From Bacillota bacterium (GTDB lineage Bacteria > Bacillota > Clostridia > Lachnospirales > Lachnospiraceae): a DNA stretch of 27,409 bases. Of this stretch, positions 15,359 to 23,580 are shown piece after piece (position 1 is the first letter of the stretch; every line of letters begins with the position of its first letter). The stretch lies in the NCBI GenBank assembly GCA_023414985.1, contig JAEZLY010000109.1:1-27409 (forward strand), given 5' to 3'. A program made the position numbers and the translations under genes. The notes under the pieces were generated by a model, which did not search any database, had not been told where the DNA came from, and saw nothing but the letters and a program-made list of their open reading frames with translations.

Positions 15359-16537
15359 ATGGGTCAACGACTAAAAATAAGAATCAAGGTAACATCACCA
15401 AATATGTTATTTTTTATAGTGAGTATGTTCCTGATGACAGTAATGACCATTATAAACGGGAATCAATATGTTGCAGGCCTTGCTTTTGTGTGGGTTCCGA
15501 GCTCCATTTTGTTGTTATCAAGTTTGTTAGTAAAAAAAGAAAATATGCTATGTGGGCATAATCTATTGGTTTTATTGTTAGCCGGCTTAGCTGTGTATTC
15601 GACATACAGTAATCCTGGAATCGCAAGTGAAAGTAATTGCTTGAATTTGGTTTTCTGTTGCATTTCATACATATTTGTATCCAGTGTAGTGCTAAAAAAT
15701 GATGATTTTACTCATATTATCAGATTGTATGCTCTTTTTGGCTTTATCATTGGTGCATGGCTGTTATTAAACAGCATCTTTTCAATAGGCGTTCGAGTCT
15801 TTTCTGCAGGAAATGTGAGAGTGTCTATTACATATTTCGGAATTCTCAAGGATGTAAACTATCTTAGTGCATTTATCGTACCGGCTTTTACAATATATTT
15901 TTATAAAGGCTGCTTTCAAGGAAGACTTAAGCATTTAATTATGGCTGGAATTATTTTTGTCGGTGTTTTTTTTGGTGGATCTCGATCATGTTTTATTGCA
16001 ATGATTTTGGCTGTCGTTATTATCGTTTCGAAGTATTTACTTAATAGCGAAGTAAAAAATAAAGGTATGATAATTATTGCTCTTGTTCTTGTTTCTTCGG
16101 TTTTGTTTTTTGTTATGATGAATAGCACTATATTTGAAAGAACAACTGACTTTGCTAATTATGGTGATAATACGAGATTGATAATATGGAATTATGCGAT
16201 GGAGGGTTTTTATCAGAATCCAATATTTGGTAGCGGAACTTCTAGTGGAACATATTATTCACAACTACATGTACGTTGGGTTACTCATAGCTGTTTTGTG
16301 GATTTAATAACAGCTCAAGGCATAATTGGATGTATTATTATATTTCTCCTTTTCTTACGTTTATTTAGAGTTAATAAATCAAATAAGATATTTATGTTAT
16401 CAGTTTTTATCACGTTTTTTCTTCCGTTGTTTTTTATCGACGGTTATGTGTGCGCAACTTTTTGGATGCCGATGACTCTATGCAGGCTTATTTCAAAAAA
16501 GGCACTTGAGTCTGAAAATATTTTGGAAATGTTATAA
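15359..16537 (+). CDS. Wzy-type polysaccharide polymerase (O-antigen ligase/polymerase family)
   Basis: This 392-residue protein is almost entirely hydrophobic segments with short loops, about 10 or more membrane helices. Family-like features are GGSRS (206-210) before a long helix, NPIFGSG (287-293), and H310 in VTHSCFVDLITAQGIIG, which matches the Wzy/WaaL pattern of Gly-x-Gly followed by a His before a helix. It should polymerise flipped repeat units on the outer face of the membrane. Only a weak AGG precedes the ATG. A flippase gene is present downstream, which supports a Wzx/Wzy pathway. Confidence 0.85.
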   Translation: MGQRLKIRIKVTSPNMLFFIVSMFLMTVMTIINGNQYVAGLAFVWVPSSILLLSSLLVKKENMLCGHNLLVLLLAGLAVYSTYSNPGIASESNCLNLVFCCISYIFVSSVVLKNDDFTHIIRLYALFGFIIGAWLLLNSIFSIGVRVFSAGNVRVSITYFGILKDVNYLSAFIVPAFTIYFYKGCFQGRLKHLIMAGIIFVGVFFGGSRSCFIAMILAVVIIVSKYLLNSEVKNKGMIIIALVLVSSVLFFVMMNSTIFERTTDFANYGDNTRLIIWNYAMEGFYQNPIFGSGTSSGTYYSQLHVRWVTHSCFVDLITAQGIIGCIIIFLLFLRLFRVNKSNKIFMLSVFITFFLPLFFIDGYVCATFWMPMTLCRLISKKALESENILEML

Positions 16538-16553
16538 AGGAGATAGGATAACG

Positions 16554-17660
16554 ATGAAGGTTGGTATTATGACGTATCATCATTCAAAAAGAAGCTATGG
16601 TGCATGTCTCCAGGCTTTTGCGCTGGCAAATGTGTGTAAAAAATATGTGAGCCAAGTTGAACTGGTTAATTATCAAAATGACTATGAAAAGAAAGCGTAT
16701 AAACGCGGATCCGGTTCTTTGCTGACAGAAGCAAAAAGACTGGTAAATTTTCTTGCAAGGGTAATTGTGTATTCGGCATGGTACAGTCCGTATAATAATA
16801 TCTCATTTCTCGATTCGTTTTATGGATGTGTTTCTAAAGATATGTATCATAATATTGATGACTTGAAGAACCTGCACTATGATGCACTAATAACGGGTAG
16901 CGATCAGGTATGGAATCCGGAAATAACAGGCGGGATCGATGAAGCGTTTTTTCTCAATTTTAGTGATGCTCGAAAACGGATATCGTATGCTGCCAGTATG
17001 GGTAGTTACTCACTTGATCAAAATGAAAAAAATCAGTATAAAAAGCTTCTCTCCAATTTTACGTCGATAAGCGTGCGGGAAGATTTTGCAAAAAAACAAC
17101 TTCAGGAATTAACAGAAAAAGATATTAAGGTTGTTTTGGATCCTACTTTATTATTAGATCATTCAGAGTGGAAAGAACGGATACCTGATTTATGTGAAGT
17201 AAATAAGCCCGAAAAATATATATTAACTTTTTTTGTGACTCACGGCTTTACTTCATATAGCAGTTCAGTAAAAAAATATTCTGAAGAACTATCATTACCG
17301 ATCTGGAATATACAAGCACACAGAAGAAAATATAATGGAGTGGATCGTGTAGTGCAAACTCCAACAATTGGGGAGTTCCTTCAGCTTATACAAAACGCGT
17401 CATTGATCATTACTAATTCATTTCATGGAACAGCTTTTTCAATTATTTTTCATAAAGATTTTGTGTCTTTAGTGAATGCTGATAATCCTACCAGAGTTAA
17501 GAATTTGCTTGATATATTAAATTTGTCCGAAAGAATTAATGTCCCTGTAGAATCTTTAGAAGATTGTATAAATTACGATGAGGTTGATACCATACTTGAC
17601 CCTTTGCGTAAAGAATCGGAGACTTGGTTGAAAGACTGGTTATTACAATCGGAGGCATAG
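16554..17660 (+). CDS. Polysaccharide pyruvyl transferase family protein
   Basis: The 368-residue protein belongs to the CsaB/WcaK family, which transfers pyruvate from phosphoenolpyruvate to form a ketal on a glycan. Visible hallmarks are the N-terminal MTYHHSKRSYGACLQAFAL, ALITGSDQVWNP, the ISVRE segment, VVLDPTLLL and IITNSFHGTAFSIIF. I chose ATG 16554 because AAAGGAGA (16536-16543) precedes it and the family start follows directly. A frame from 16506 would overlap the polymerase gene. It lies two bases before the iron-sulfur gene at 17663, a pairing often seen in surface-glycan clusters. Confidence 0.88.
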   Translation: MKVGIMTYHHSKRSYGACLQAFALANVCKKYVSQVELVNYQNDYEKKAYKRGSGSLLTEAKRLVNFLARVIVYSAWYSPYNNISFLDSFYGCVSKDMYHNIDDLKNLHYDALITGSDQVWNPEITGGIDEAFFLNFSDARKRISYAASMGSYSLDQNEKNQYKKLLSNFTSISVREDFAKKQLQELTEKDIKVVLDPTLLLDHSEWKERIPDLCEVNKPEKYILTFFVTHGFTSYSSSVKKYSEELSLPIWNIQAHRRKYNGVDRVVQTPTIGEFLQLIQNASLIITNSFHGTAFSIIFHKDFVSLVNADNPTRVKNLLDILNLSERINVPVESLEDCINYDEVDTILDPLRKESETWLKDWLLQSEA

Positions 17661-17662
17661 AA

Positions 17663-18841
17663 ATGTTGGATTTTAATAAAGATGCTTTATGCGTGGGGTG
17701 CACGGCATGCTTCTCGGCATGCCCTGTAAAAGCGATAAATATGGTACAGTCCGACCATGGATTTTATATTTCAGCTATTGATGAAGAAAAATGTATTTCA
17801 TGTGGAGGCTGTGAACGTGTGTGCCCGGTTCTAAAAAACAATTATAGTCGTGATTTTGCTTCTGTCGATTGTGAGTATGCCTATTGCTTGAATGAAGAGA
17901 ACAGATTGGCAAGTTCTTCCGGTGGGATTTTCTATGAGTTAGCACAGAGAACAATATTCGATGGAGGCATAGTATGTGGATGCTTATGGAATGAAGATTT
18001 TGTCGCTCATCATGTTTGTTCAGATGATATTGAAATAGTGAATCAAATGCGCTTGTCTAAGTATGTTCAAAGTAATTTGGAAAACTGTTTTTCAGAGATT
18101 AAGGACTATATAAAACATAGAAAGGTAATGTTCATAGGTACACCCTGCCAGGCAATTGCTCTACATGCTATTGTAGGAGAATCAGATAATTTGCTGATTT
18201 GCGCTGTTGTATGTGGAGGAGTACCTTCTCCTGAAGTATGGAGACTTTATAAGGACGCCGTTGAGCAAAAAGCAGGAAGCAAAATCAAAACCATTAATAT
18301 GCGCACAAAAGCAAGAAGTTGGTTGCTGCCATCTATAGAAATTAATTTCACAAATGGTAAACAGATTATTGAAGTGCTTACTCAAAACTTATATGGTGCC
18401 AGTTTTTACAAAGGACTTCAGATACTTGAAGCATGTATGCAATGCACCTATAAGCTTGATTGCGTGGAAGCCGATATCATAATGGGTGATCACTGGGGGA
18501 TCGATCCTGAAATGCTGAAAAAAAGTCGGGATAGTGGGGTATCATCGGTAATGTTGCTGACAGATAAAGGGAAGGATGCATTTGAAGCTATAAAGCCAGA
18601 TCTGTTCTCTGTAAAGGGAAATGTTGCAGAGGTTGTATCTAGTCATCATGTGTTGACGAAGCAACATGAACCTAACACTCATCGCAATGATTTCTTTCAT
18701 GAATTACATAATGTTGATATCATGGAAAACCTGCAACGGTTTCTTGAAAAACCAAAACACGGAACATTAAAAAGAATTTTGTTCAAAACAAAAATGTACG
18801 AGCCGTTTTATAAAACAATATGGATGTACAGACATAAATAA
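17663..18841 (+). CDS. Iron-sulfur protein of the F420 hydrogenase/dehydrogenase beta-subunit family
   Basis: This 392-residue protein begins with a two-cluster ferredoxin domain: C10, C13, C16, C20 and C44, C47, C50, C54, both followed by Pro. The remainder resembles the FrhB/FdhB-type flavin domain, with SSGGIFYEL, FIGTPCQAIAL, a later Cys group (CMQCTYKLDC) and ADIIMGDHWG. In methanogens this fold oxidises F420H2. Here it lies directly after a pyruvyl transferase and before the flippase, a context reported in many bacterial glycan clusters, but its reaction is not established. ATG 17663 follows GGAGG (17651-17655) by seven bases, so the longer frame from 17624 is not needed. An electron donor such as ferredoxin or flavin is likely. 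Confidence 0.87.
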   Translation: MLDFNKDALCVGCTACFSACPVKAINMVQSDHGFYISAIDEEKCISCGGCERVCPVLKNNYSRDFASVDCEYAYCLNEENRLASSSGGIFYELAQRTIFDGGIVCGCLWNEDFVAHHVCSDDIEIVNQMRLSKYVQSNLENCFSEIKDYIKHRKVMFIGTPCQAIALHAIVGESDNLLICAVVCGGVPSPEVWRLYKDAVEQKAGSKIKTINMRTKARSWLLPSIEINFTNGKQIIEVLTQNLYGASFYKGLQILEACMQCTYKLDCVEADIIMGDHWGIDPEMLKKSRDSGVSSVMLLTDKGKDAFEAIKPDLFSVKGNVAEVVSSHHVLTKQHEPNTHRNDFFHELHNVDIMENLQRFLEKPKHGTLKRILFKTKMYEPFYKTIWMYRHK

Positions 18842-18905
18842 CATTGTTTCGTCAATCATCTAGTCGGGCTTGTAATAGACATATATTCTTATTTGGAGAT
18901 CACCA

Positions 18906-20420
18906 ATGAATCGATTAAAAAAAGCTTTTATAAACTCTGGCTCGATACTTATTTATGAAATCGTAGCTATCGTATGTTCGTTTATATTACCCAGATTCAT
19001 CCTGATCGAATTCGGTTCAACAGTGAATGGTCTGGTGCTATCTATAACGAGGTTTTTAAACATAAGTACGCTTTTGGATGCGGGTGTTGGAAGCGTAGCG
19101 AAAGCAGCACTATATAAGCCACTCGCAGAAAATGATAAAAACTTAGTTAGTAAAATTTACGTCTCAGTAAGTAAATTTTACAAAACTATCGGAATTATAT
19201 TCTGCGTTTACACTGTAGCTGTAGCTTTTTGTATGCCATATATCAACGACTCAGGGCTAGATTATTCGTATGTCTTTTTTCTTACGTTTACTATTTCTGT
19301 ATCAACACTTGCCCAGTTTATGATTGGCGCAACGAATTCGTCTTTGATTAATGCGGATCAAAAAGTGTATTTAATAACAAACGTTAACACAATAACGTTA
19401 ATTTTGAATACTATCGTTTCCGTTATATTGATTAGTATCGGATGCAATATATTAATTGTCAAACTCTCAACGAGCATTATTTTTGCGATCAGACCGGCAT
19501 TTGCATATTTCTACTGCAAGAAAAATTACGATATAGATTGGAGGGCTAAATATGATGAAGACCCAGTAAAACAAAAAAAAGATGGTTTTGCTCATCAACT
19601 TGCTGAAACTGTTCTTAATAACGTTGATGTTATCGTCCTCACAGCATTTTCAACATATTCGTTAGTTTCGGTATATTCCGTATATGCACTCGTAACTGAC
19701 GGAGTCTCTAGAATGATTAGTTGTATGCGTTCTGGTATGGGAGCAATCTTTGGTAATATGTTAGTTACAGAGCCTTTAGACAAGGTCGAAAAAAAGTTTT
19801 CGGTTGTAGAGTTGATTTATATCGTTGTTTCAACCATAGTTTTCTCTTGTGCGCTGGTAATGATTATACCATTTGTTAAGTTATATACGAAGGGTATAAG
19901 CGATATAGACTATGCGCGACAAGCATTTGCTGTTGTATTCCTATTAAGTGCAATGCTTAATTGCCAGAAAGGTATATACCTGATGGTTATATATGCTGCC
20001 GGAAAATTCAAAGAAACAAAAAAGGCTGCATATACGGAAATGATAATCAATTTAGTGATTTCGGTGATTTTAGTATGGAAGTTTGATTTGTTGGGTGTAG
20101 CTATTGGTACACTTGTCGCGATGGCATACAGAATTCTGCATAGTATCATTTATACAAGAGGTACAATACTAAAGTGGGGGACAAGAAAGGCACTTGTTCG
20201 GTTGGCTTTGAGCTTAATAATTGCACTCGGATCAGTTTGGAGTTTTTCATATTTTAGTCATGCATATTATCAGTCATATGCTACTTGGGTTTTGTATGCT
20301 GCTGTTGTTTTTATAATATTAAGTGTAGTTACAATTAGCATTTTTGCCCTTCTGTATCGGCAAGATATGAAACAGGTTCTCAAATATGGCATAGGATTAG
20401 TTAAAAGAAAAAGCAAATAA
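18906..20420 (+). CDS. Wzx-type oligosaccharide flippase
   Basis: The 504-residue protein has roughly 12-14 hydrophobic helices and the N-terminal pattern of RfbX/Wzx and MATE-type lipid-linked sugar exporters (FINSGSILIYEIVAIVCSFI, then RFILIEFGSTVNGLVLSITR). It should move the undecaprenyl-linked repeat unit to the outer leaflet, where the Wzy-type protein polymerises it. GGAGAT is placed a few bases before the ATG. The preceding 64-bp gap shows no clear promoter. The DNA is AT-rich, like that of the preceding genes. Confidence 0.9.
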   Translation: MNRLKKAFINSGSILIYEIVAIVCSFILPRFILIEFGSTVNGLVLSITRFLNISTLLDAGVGSVAKAALYKPLAENDKNLVSKIYVSVSKFYKTIGIIFCVYTVAVAFCMPYINDSGLDYSYVFFLTFTISVSTLAQFMIGATNSSLINADQKVYLITNVNTITLILNTIVSVILISIGCNILIVKLSTSIIFAIRPAFAYFYCKKNYDIDWRAKYDEDPVKQKKDGFAHQLAETVLNNVDVIVLTAFSTYSLVSVYSVYALVTDGVSRMISCMRSGMGAIFGNMLVTEPLDKVEKKFSVVELIYIVVSTIVFSCALVMIIPFVKLYTKGISDIDYARQAFAVVFLLSAMLNCQKGIYLMVIYAAGKFKETKKAAYTEMIINLVISVILVWKFDLLGVAIGTLVAMAYRILHSIIYTRGTILKWGTRKALVRLALSLIIALGSVWSFSYFSHAYYQSYATWVLYAAVVFIILSVVTISIFALLYRQDMKQVLKYGIGLVKRKSK

Positions 20421-20455
20421 ACGGTCAAGGACCGCAATTTAAGGAGAAAACAGAA

Positions 20456-20863
20456 ATGAAAAAAGTAATTACTGTAGGCGTATTTGATTATTTTCATCTG
20501 GGTCATCTCAGACTTTTTGAAAATGCTAAAAAGTTGGGCGACTTCTTGATTGTTGCAGTTCAGGATGGCGATTGTATCTTAAAAACTAAGCCTGATGCGA
20601 ATGTTCTATATACGACAGAGCAGAGAATAGATCTTGTTAAGGCACTGCAAGTTGTAGATGAGGTTATTACTTATCAAGATGTCGATAAGACTTTACCAGA
20701 AGTTGATTTTGATGTGTTTGCAATCGGTGGGGATCAAACGCACGCAGGATTTCAGAGAGCAGTTAAATGGTGTGAAGAAAATGGCAAAGAAGTTGTTCGT
20801 TTACCACGTACTTCGGGCATATGCTCATCGGACATAAAACAGCAACTTGAGATATTGAAGTAA
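20456..20863 (+). CDS. Cytidylyltransferase-like protein (TagD/glycerol-3-phosphate cytidylyltransferase type)
   Basis: This 135-residue enzyme is of the small nucleotidyltransferase family. The HxGH motif is FHLGH (13-17, with H14 and H17) in GVFDYFHLGHLRLFENAK, and the second motif is RTSGICSSDIK (118-128), matching the RTxGISTT pattern. The length fits TagD/Gct, which make CDP-glycerol, but related enzymes make CDP-ethanolamine or CDP-choline. No TagB/TagF-type glycerophosphotransferase is in the window, so the LicD-type protein (12508) is the best candidate user of a CDP-linked product. AAGGAGA lies upstream of the ATG. It is the last gene of the biosynthetic block. Confidence 0.85.
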   Translation: MKKVITVGVFDYFHLGHLRLFENAKKLGDFLIVAVQDGDCILKTKPDANVLYTTEQRIDLVKALQVVDEVITYQDVDKTLPEVDFDVFAIGGDQTHAGFQRAVKWCEENGKEVVRLPRTSGICSSDIKQQLEILK

Positions 20864-20960
20864 AAAATGCAATCGTACTCCACCTTATAAAGGAAACATT
20901 GATAGAATGTGTGGTAAATAAGTACTATCATTTCTGTATTTCCGCTATTAATATATTTTA

Positions 20961-21003
20961 GTTACAATGGTAACTTGACATTGCCAGAATTTACTATTAA
21001 TAT
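20961..21003 (+). promoter_or_regulatory. Candidate promoter of the surface-protein/sortase operon, with adjacent inverted repeat
   Basis: TTGACA (20975-20980) and TAATAT (20998-21003) are 17 bp apart; the -35 is perfect and the -10 has four of six consensus bases. The repeat GTTAC (20961-20965) and GTAAC (20970-20974) abuts the -35 box and could be an operator. No intrinsic terminator was seen between the cytidylyltransferase stop and this promoter. Confidence 0.5.
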
Positions 21004-21021
21004 GTAAATGTATGACATTTT

Positions 21022-21052
21022 TTGACTTCTATGTAACTTTATTTTATTACAT
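21022..21052 (+). promoter_or_regulatory. Second candidate promoter with inverted repeat over the spacer and -10
   Basis: TTGACT (21022-21027) and TATTAC (21045-21050) are also 17 bp apart, with five and four consensus bases. The inverted repeat ATGTAA (21031-21036) and TTACAT (21047-21052) covers the spacer and -10, so a bound protein would block initiation. It may be an alternative to, or act together with, the promoter about 50 bp upstream. Confidence 0.4.
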
Positions 21053-21062
21053 AAATTTTATG

Positions 21063-21093
21063 CTTATTCACGGACTAAACCGTTGAGTATAAG
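21063..21093 (+). other. Leader stem-loop upstream of the Ig-like protein gene
   Basis: CTTAT (21063-21067) pairs with ATAAG (21089-21093), and the inner ACGG (21070-21073) pairs with CCGT (21080-21083) around an ACTAAA loop. It would lie in the 5' untranslated region about 45 nt before the start codon. AAAGGGAGG just before 21139 is the ribosome binding site. There is no U tract, so this may be an mRNA-stability or regulatory stem. Confidence 0.4.
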
Positions 21094-21138
21094 AACCAAT
21101 GGGGATTAATAATTTTTTATCAAAAGGGAGGCAATATC

Positions 21139-22884
21139 ATGAAAAGAAGTTACAAACACAAGATGAAGACGATACTTGCACAAGTATTGGTTTTCGCGAT
21201 GGTAATGATGGCAGTAGCAGTGGCTCCGGCAGCATCTGTTAAGGCAGCCGCTAAACCTACTATAACCAAGGCTACACGTAATATTATTGAAGGGGATCTG
21301 TATGATCTTGGGGTTAAGAATCTTGCAAAAGGTTCTAGACTTACCTGGACGACCAGCAATAAAAAAGTAGCAACAGTTGATCAGGATGGTGTCGTAATAG
21401 CGAAAGGAAAAGGAAAAGCTACGATAACCTGTACTGTGACAGATGCTAAGAATAAGGTTTATAAGCTTACCTGCAAGATAACTGTTATCAGACCGGCTAA
21501 GAGAGTTTACATTACCAATGAGGCGACAGTACTTAATCTGGGTCAGAAATATGATCTGAATACACGATTAGTTCCTTCGTCCTCCAATGATACAATTACT
21601 TGGTCCAGCAGTGACAAGAAGATTGCCAATCCTGACAAGGATGGTAAATTTACAGCACTTGCGAAGGGGATCGTTACAATTACGGGTAAGACTTTATCCG
21701 GTAAAAAGGTTTCCTTAACCCTCGAAGTGATAGATGCAGAAGGCCTGGTAGTGAATCAGGAAGGTTTGAATAAGCTGCTTGGTACCGGTGTCGGATTAAT
21801 CACGATTAAGACCGATGCTGCTGAGAATTTTGTTATTCCTAACGGCGATTATTCTAATCAGAAGCTGATTGTGGATGCTCCTAATTCTGATGTACATAAT
21901 AATGGTATATTTGCTTCAATCGAAATAAAGAATATCAAGGCTAATACCTGGTACGAGGGTGCACAAGGTAACAAGATAGAGGTTACAGCGACTAAAGTTC
22001 GTATCATCGTCAATGCAGGTGCAAGTGCCGGTATCGAGATTAAGAGAGTTGGCTCAACAATTGTACTTGTCAATGATGGCGTTGTTACTGAGCTTAGTGT
22101 AGAAGCTGCAGCTAATATTGAGATCCTTGGTGCTTCCAAAGAGCCTGTTCCGGTAGTTACCAAAGTAGAGGGTATCAATATTACTTCCAATGTTCCCTTG
22201 GCACTGGATTGTAAGGAGAAAGTAACGTTAACTCTGAATAAAGGCGCAGAAGGAACTACAGTCAGTGTAGAAAGTCAGGATAAGGTTCCGACTATCTCCG
22301 GTACTGTAGCTGTAACGATTTCCGTAGGGCCGAAGGATGGAAGTAAACCGGCTGAGGTTATTATAAAGCAACCGGCAGCAGGACCTGCCCAGGGAGGCAG
22401 TGGTGGACCTTCAGGACCTTCAGGACCGACAGGACCTACCACAGCAACGATTAACAAAGGTACTGGCAACAGCTTCGTATTACCTGTAGAATATACAGCA
22501 TTAACGGCGGTACAGGTTCGTTACGGTGCGGCTTCCTTCGATATCAGCTCTAGCATGCTGGCTACCCTGAAGGGCTTCCTATCCAATGATAATGCAACGA
22601 TTACCGCCTGGAGAAATATCACTGATGCGACGAATAGTGATTTTATCGGATATAACGCACATGTTGTAGCGGTGTCAGGCTCAGGTGATTTGACGAAAGA
22701 TGTTACCTTAACGCTGCCGATATTGGGTAGCAAAACATACAGAGTTACTGTTAATCCGAGCTCTAGCTCAGTTACAATAACAACTCCTGATCATAACACT
22801 TATACGATCACCAAGGGTGCTGATAACAGGACGCTGACGATTACCAATGCACCGTCTAGTTTATCCTTTGTAATTACATATTAA
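21139..22884 (+). CDS. Secreted surface protein with two bacterial Ig-like (BIG2-type) domains
   Basis: The 581-residue protein has a clear signal peptide (basic start, hydrophobic 11-30, likely cut near SVKA-A at about 36). Two Ig-like domains follow (about 39-117 and 119-199), each with the LTWTTSNKKVA / ITWSSSDKKIA pattern typical of BIG2 domains. Residues 200-410 are rich in alternating V/I/T/N and may form beta-strands or a solenoid. A Gly-Pro-rich linker (about 415-434, GPSGPSGPTGPT) leads to a C-terminal beta-rich domain of about 145 residues. There is no LPxTG-like motif or terminal membrane helix, so it is not an obvious sortase substrate despite the nearby sortase. It probably binds the wall or the polysaccharide noncovalently. 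It has its own promoter region. Confidence 0.85.
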   Translation: MKRSYKHKMKTILAQVLVFAMVMMAVAVAPAASVKAAAKPTITKATRNIIEGDLYDLGVKNLAKGSRLTWTTSNKKVATVDQDGVVIAKGKGKATITCTVTDAKNKVYKLTCKITVIRPAKRVYITNEATVLNLGQKYDLNTRLVPSSSNDTITWSSSDKKIANPDKDGKFTALAKGIVTITGKTLSGKKVSLTLEVIDAEGLVVNQEGLNKLLGTGVGLITIKTDAAENFVIPNGDYSNQKLIVDAPNSDVHNNGIFASIEIKNIKANTWYEGAQGNKIEVTATKVRIIVNAGASAGIEIKRVGSTIVLVNDGVVTELSVEAAANIEILGASKEPVPVVTKVEGINITSNVPLALDCKEKVTLTLNKGAEGTTVSVESQDKVPTISGTVAVTISVGPKDGSKPAEVIIKQPAAGPAQGGSGGPSGPSGPTGPTTATINKGTGNSFVLPVEYTALTAVQVRYGAASFDISSSMLATLKGFLSNDNATITAWRNITDATNSDFIGYNAHVVAVSGSGDLTKDVTLTLPILGSKTYRVTVNPSSSSVTITTPDHNTYTITKGADNRTLTITNAPSSLSFVITY

Positions 22885-22909
22885 AGGTTATGCAAGGAAG
22901 ATAATCATA

Positions 22910-22949
22910 ATCAAAGGATTTTTCGTAGCGATACGAAGAATCCTTTGAT
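22910..22949 (+). other. Strong 18-bp hairpin with GCGA loop after the Ig-like protein gene
   Basis: The arm 22910-22927 pairs with 22932-22949 over 18 positions, with one G-U pair, closing on a GCGA tetraloop of the stable GNRA class. It lies between the stop of the surface-protein gene and the start of the next gene at 22975. No U tract follows, so termination would be inefficient at best. A role in partial read-through or in protecting the upstream mRNA is plausible. Confidence 0.65.
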
Positions 22950-22974
22950 ATGCGTTAATGGATTTGAGGTGTCT

Positions 22975-23580
22975 ATGAAGAAGATTCTTGCCGTTGGTAT
23001 ATTCATATGGTTGCTTTTCGGTACGGCTGTGGCATATGCCGGAACGCTGAATGCAAATGAGCAGATGGTGGTCAATGCCGCGAAAGGCCGGTTTGAGGTG
23101 GATGGAAAGATGTATGTCGCAGACAGCTCTTATGTCAAGCAATTGATTAGCTATCTCAGCTCGGACGGGCTTGATCTGACAGAAGATCAGGCGGAAGAGG
23201 CGATTGCTCAGATGTATGCCAATGTGCAGGAAGGTGTCGCACAGGGGTATCTGTTACCGATCGAAGATCAGAGCAATCAGGAAGAGAGCTCAAATGATCA
23301 GACAGATATCGTGACCTCCGTTGATGCGAACAACGATATTGTAGTTTCAGATCGTTCTTCCGGTGAGAGACTTATAGGACAGGGGGATACTGTTCCTTCT
23401 TCTGATATAATGAGTACGGATACAGGTTCTACTACCGTTGCTGATGAAGATACGATAATTAAGAATACAGGTTTTAATTTGAATAGAACCTTCTTTATTG
23501 CTGTAGGAGCAGCTATGTGTATGCTGATATGCATGATTGAAACGTTAAAATCCGATTTCTTCGCTCACAATGATGAATAA
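22975..23580 (+). CDS. Small secreted, C-terminally membrane-anchored protein next to a sortase
   Basis: I do not recognise a named family. The 201-residue protein starts with a signal peptide (MKKILAVGIFIWLLFGTAVA, likely cut after AYA). A helical, acidic domain follows (about 25-95), then an acidic Ser/Asp/Thr-rich stretch. A hydrophobic segment near the end (FFIAVGAAMCMLICMI) is preceded by IIKNTGFNLN. The KNTG there recalls a degenerate sorting motif, but the tail after the helix (ETLKSDFFAHNDE) is not strongly basic. I chose ATG 22975 over an earlier in-frame ATG because GAGG lies five bases before it and the signal peptide begins there. The stop overlaps the sortase start by 11 bp, so the two are likely translated together. 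Confidence 0.72.
   Translation: MKKILAVGIFIWLLFGTAVAYAGTLNANEQMVVNAAKGRFEVDGKMYVADSSYVKQLISYLSSDGLDLTEDQAEEAIAQMYANVQEGVAQGYLLPIEDQSNQEESSNDQTDIVTSVDANNDIVVSDRSSGERLIGQGDTVPSSDIMSTDTGSTTVADEDTIIKNTGFNLNRTFFIAVGAAMCMLICMIETLKSDFFAHNDE

Noticed and set aside
16506..16553. Longer start of the pyruvyl transferase gene
   Set aside because: It lies in the polymerase gene; ATG 16554 has a strong AAAGGAGA site and matches the family N-terminus.
17624..17662. Longer start of the iron-sulfur protein
   Set aside because: It overlaps the previous gene; ATG 17663 follows GGAGG at ideal spacing.
22381..22440. Tandem repeat or CRISPR-like array in the surface-protein gene
   Set aside because: It is a short in-frame Gly-Pro linker of irregular units, not spaced repeats.
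22945..22974. Longer start of the small secreted protein
   Set aside because: The extra ten residues precede a normal signal peptide and lie partly in the hairpin; ATG 22975 has GAGG upstream.
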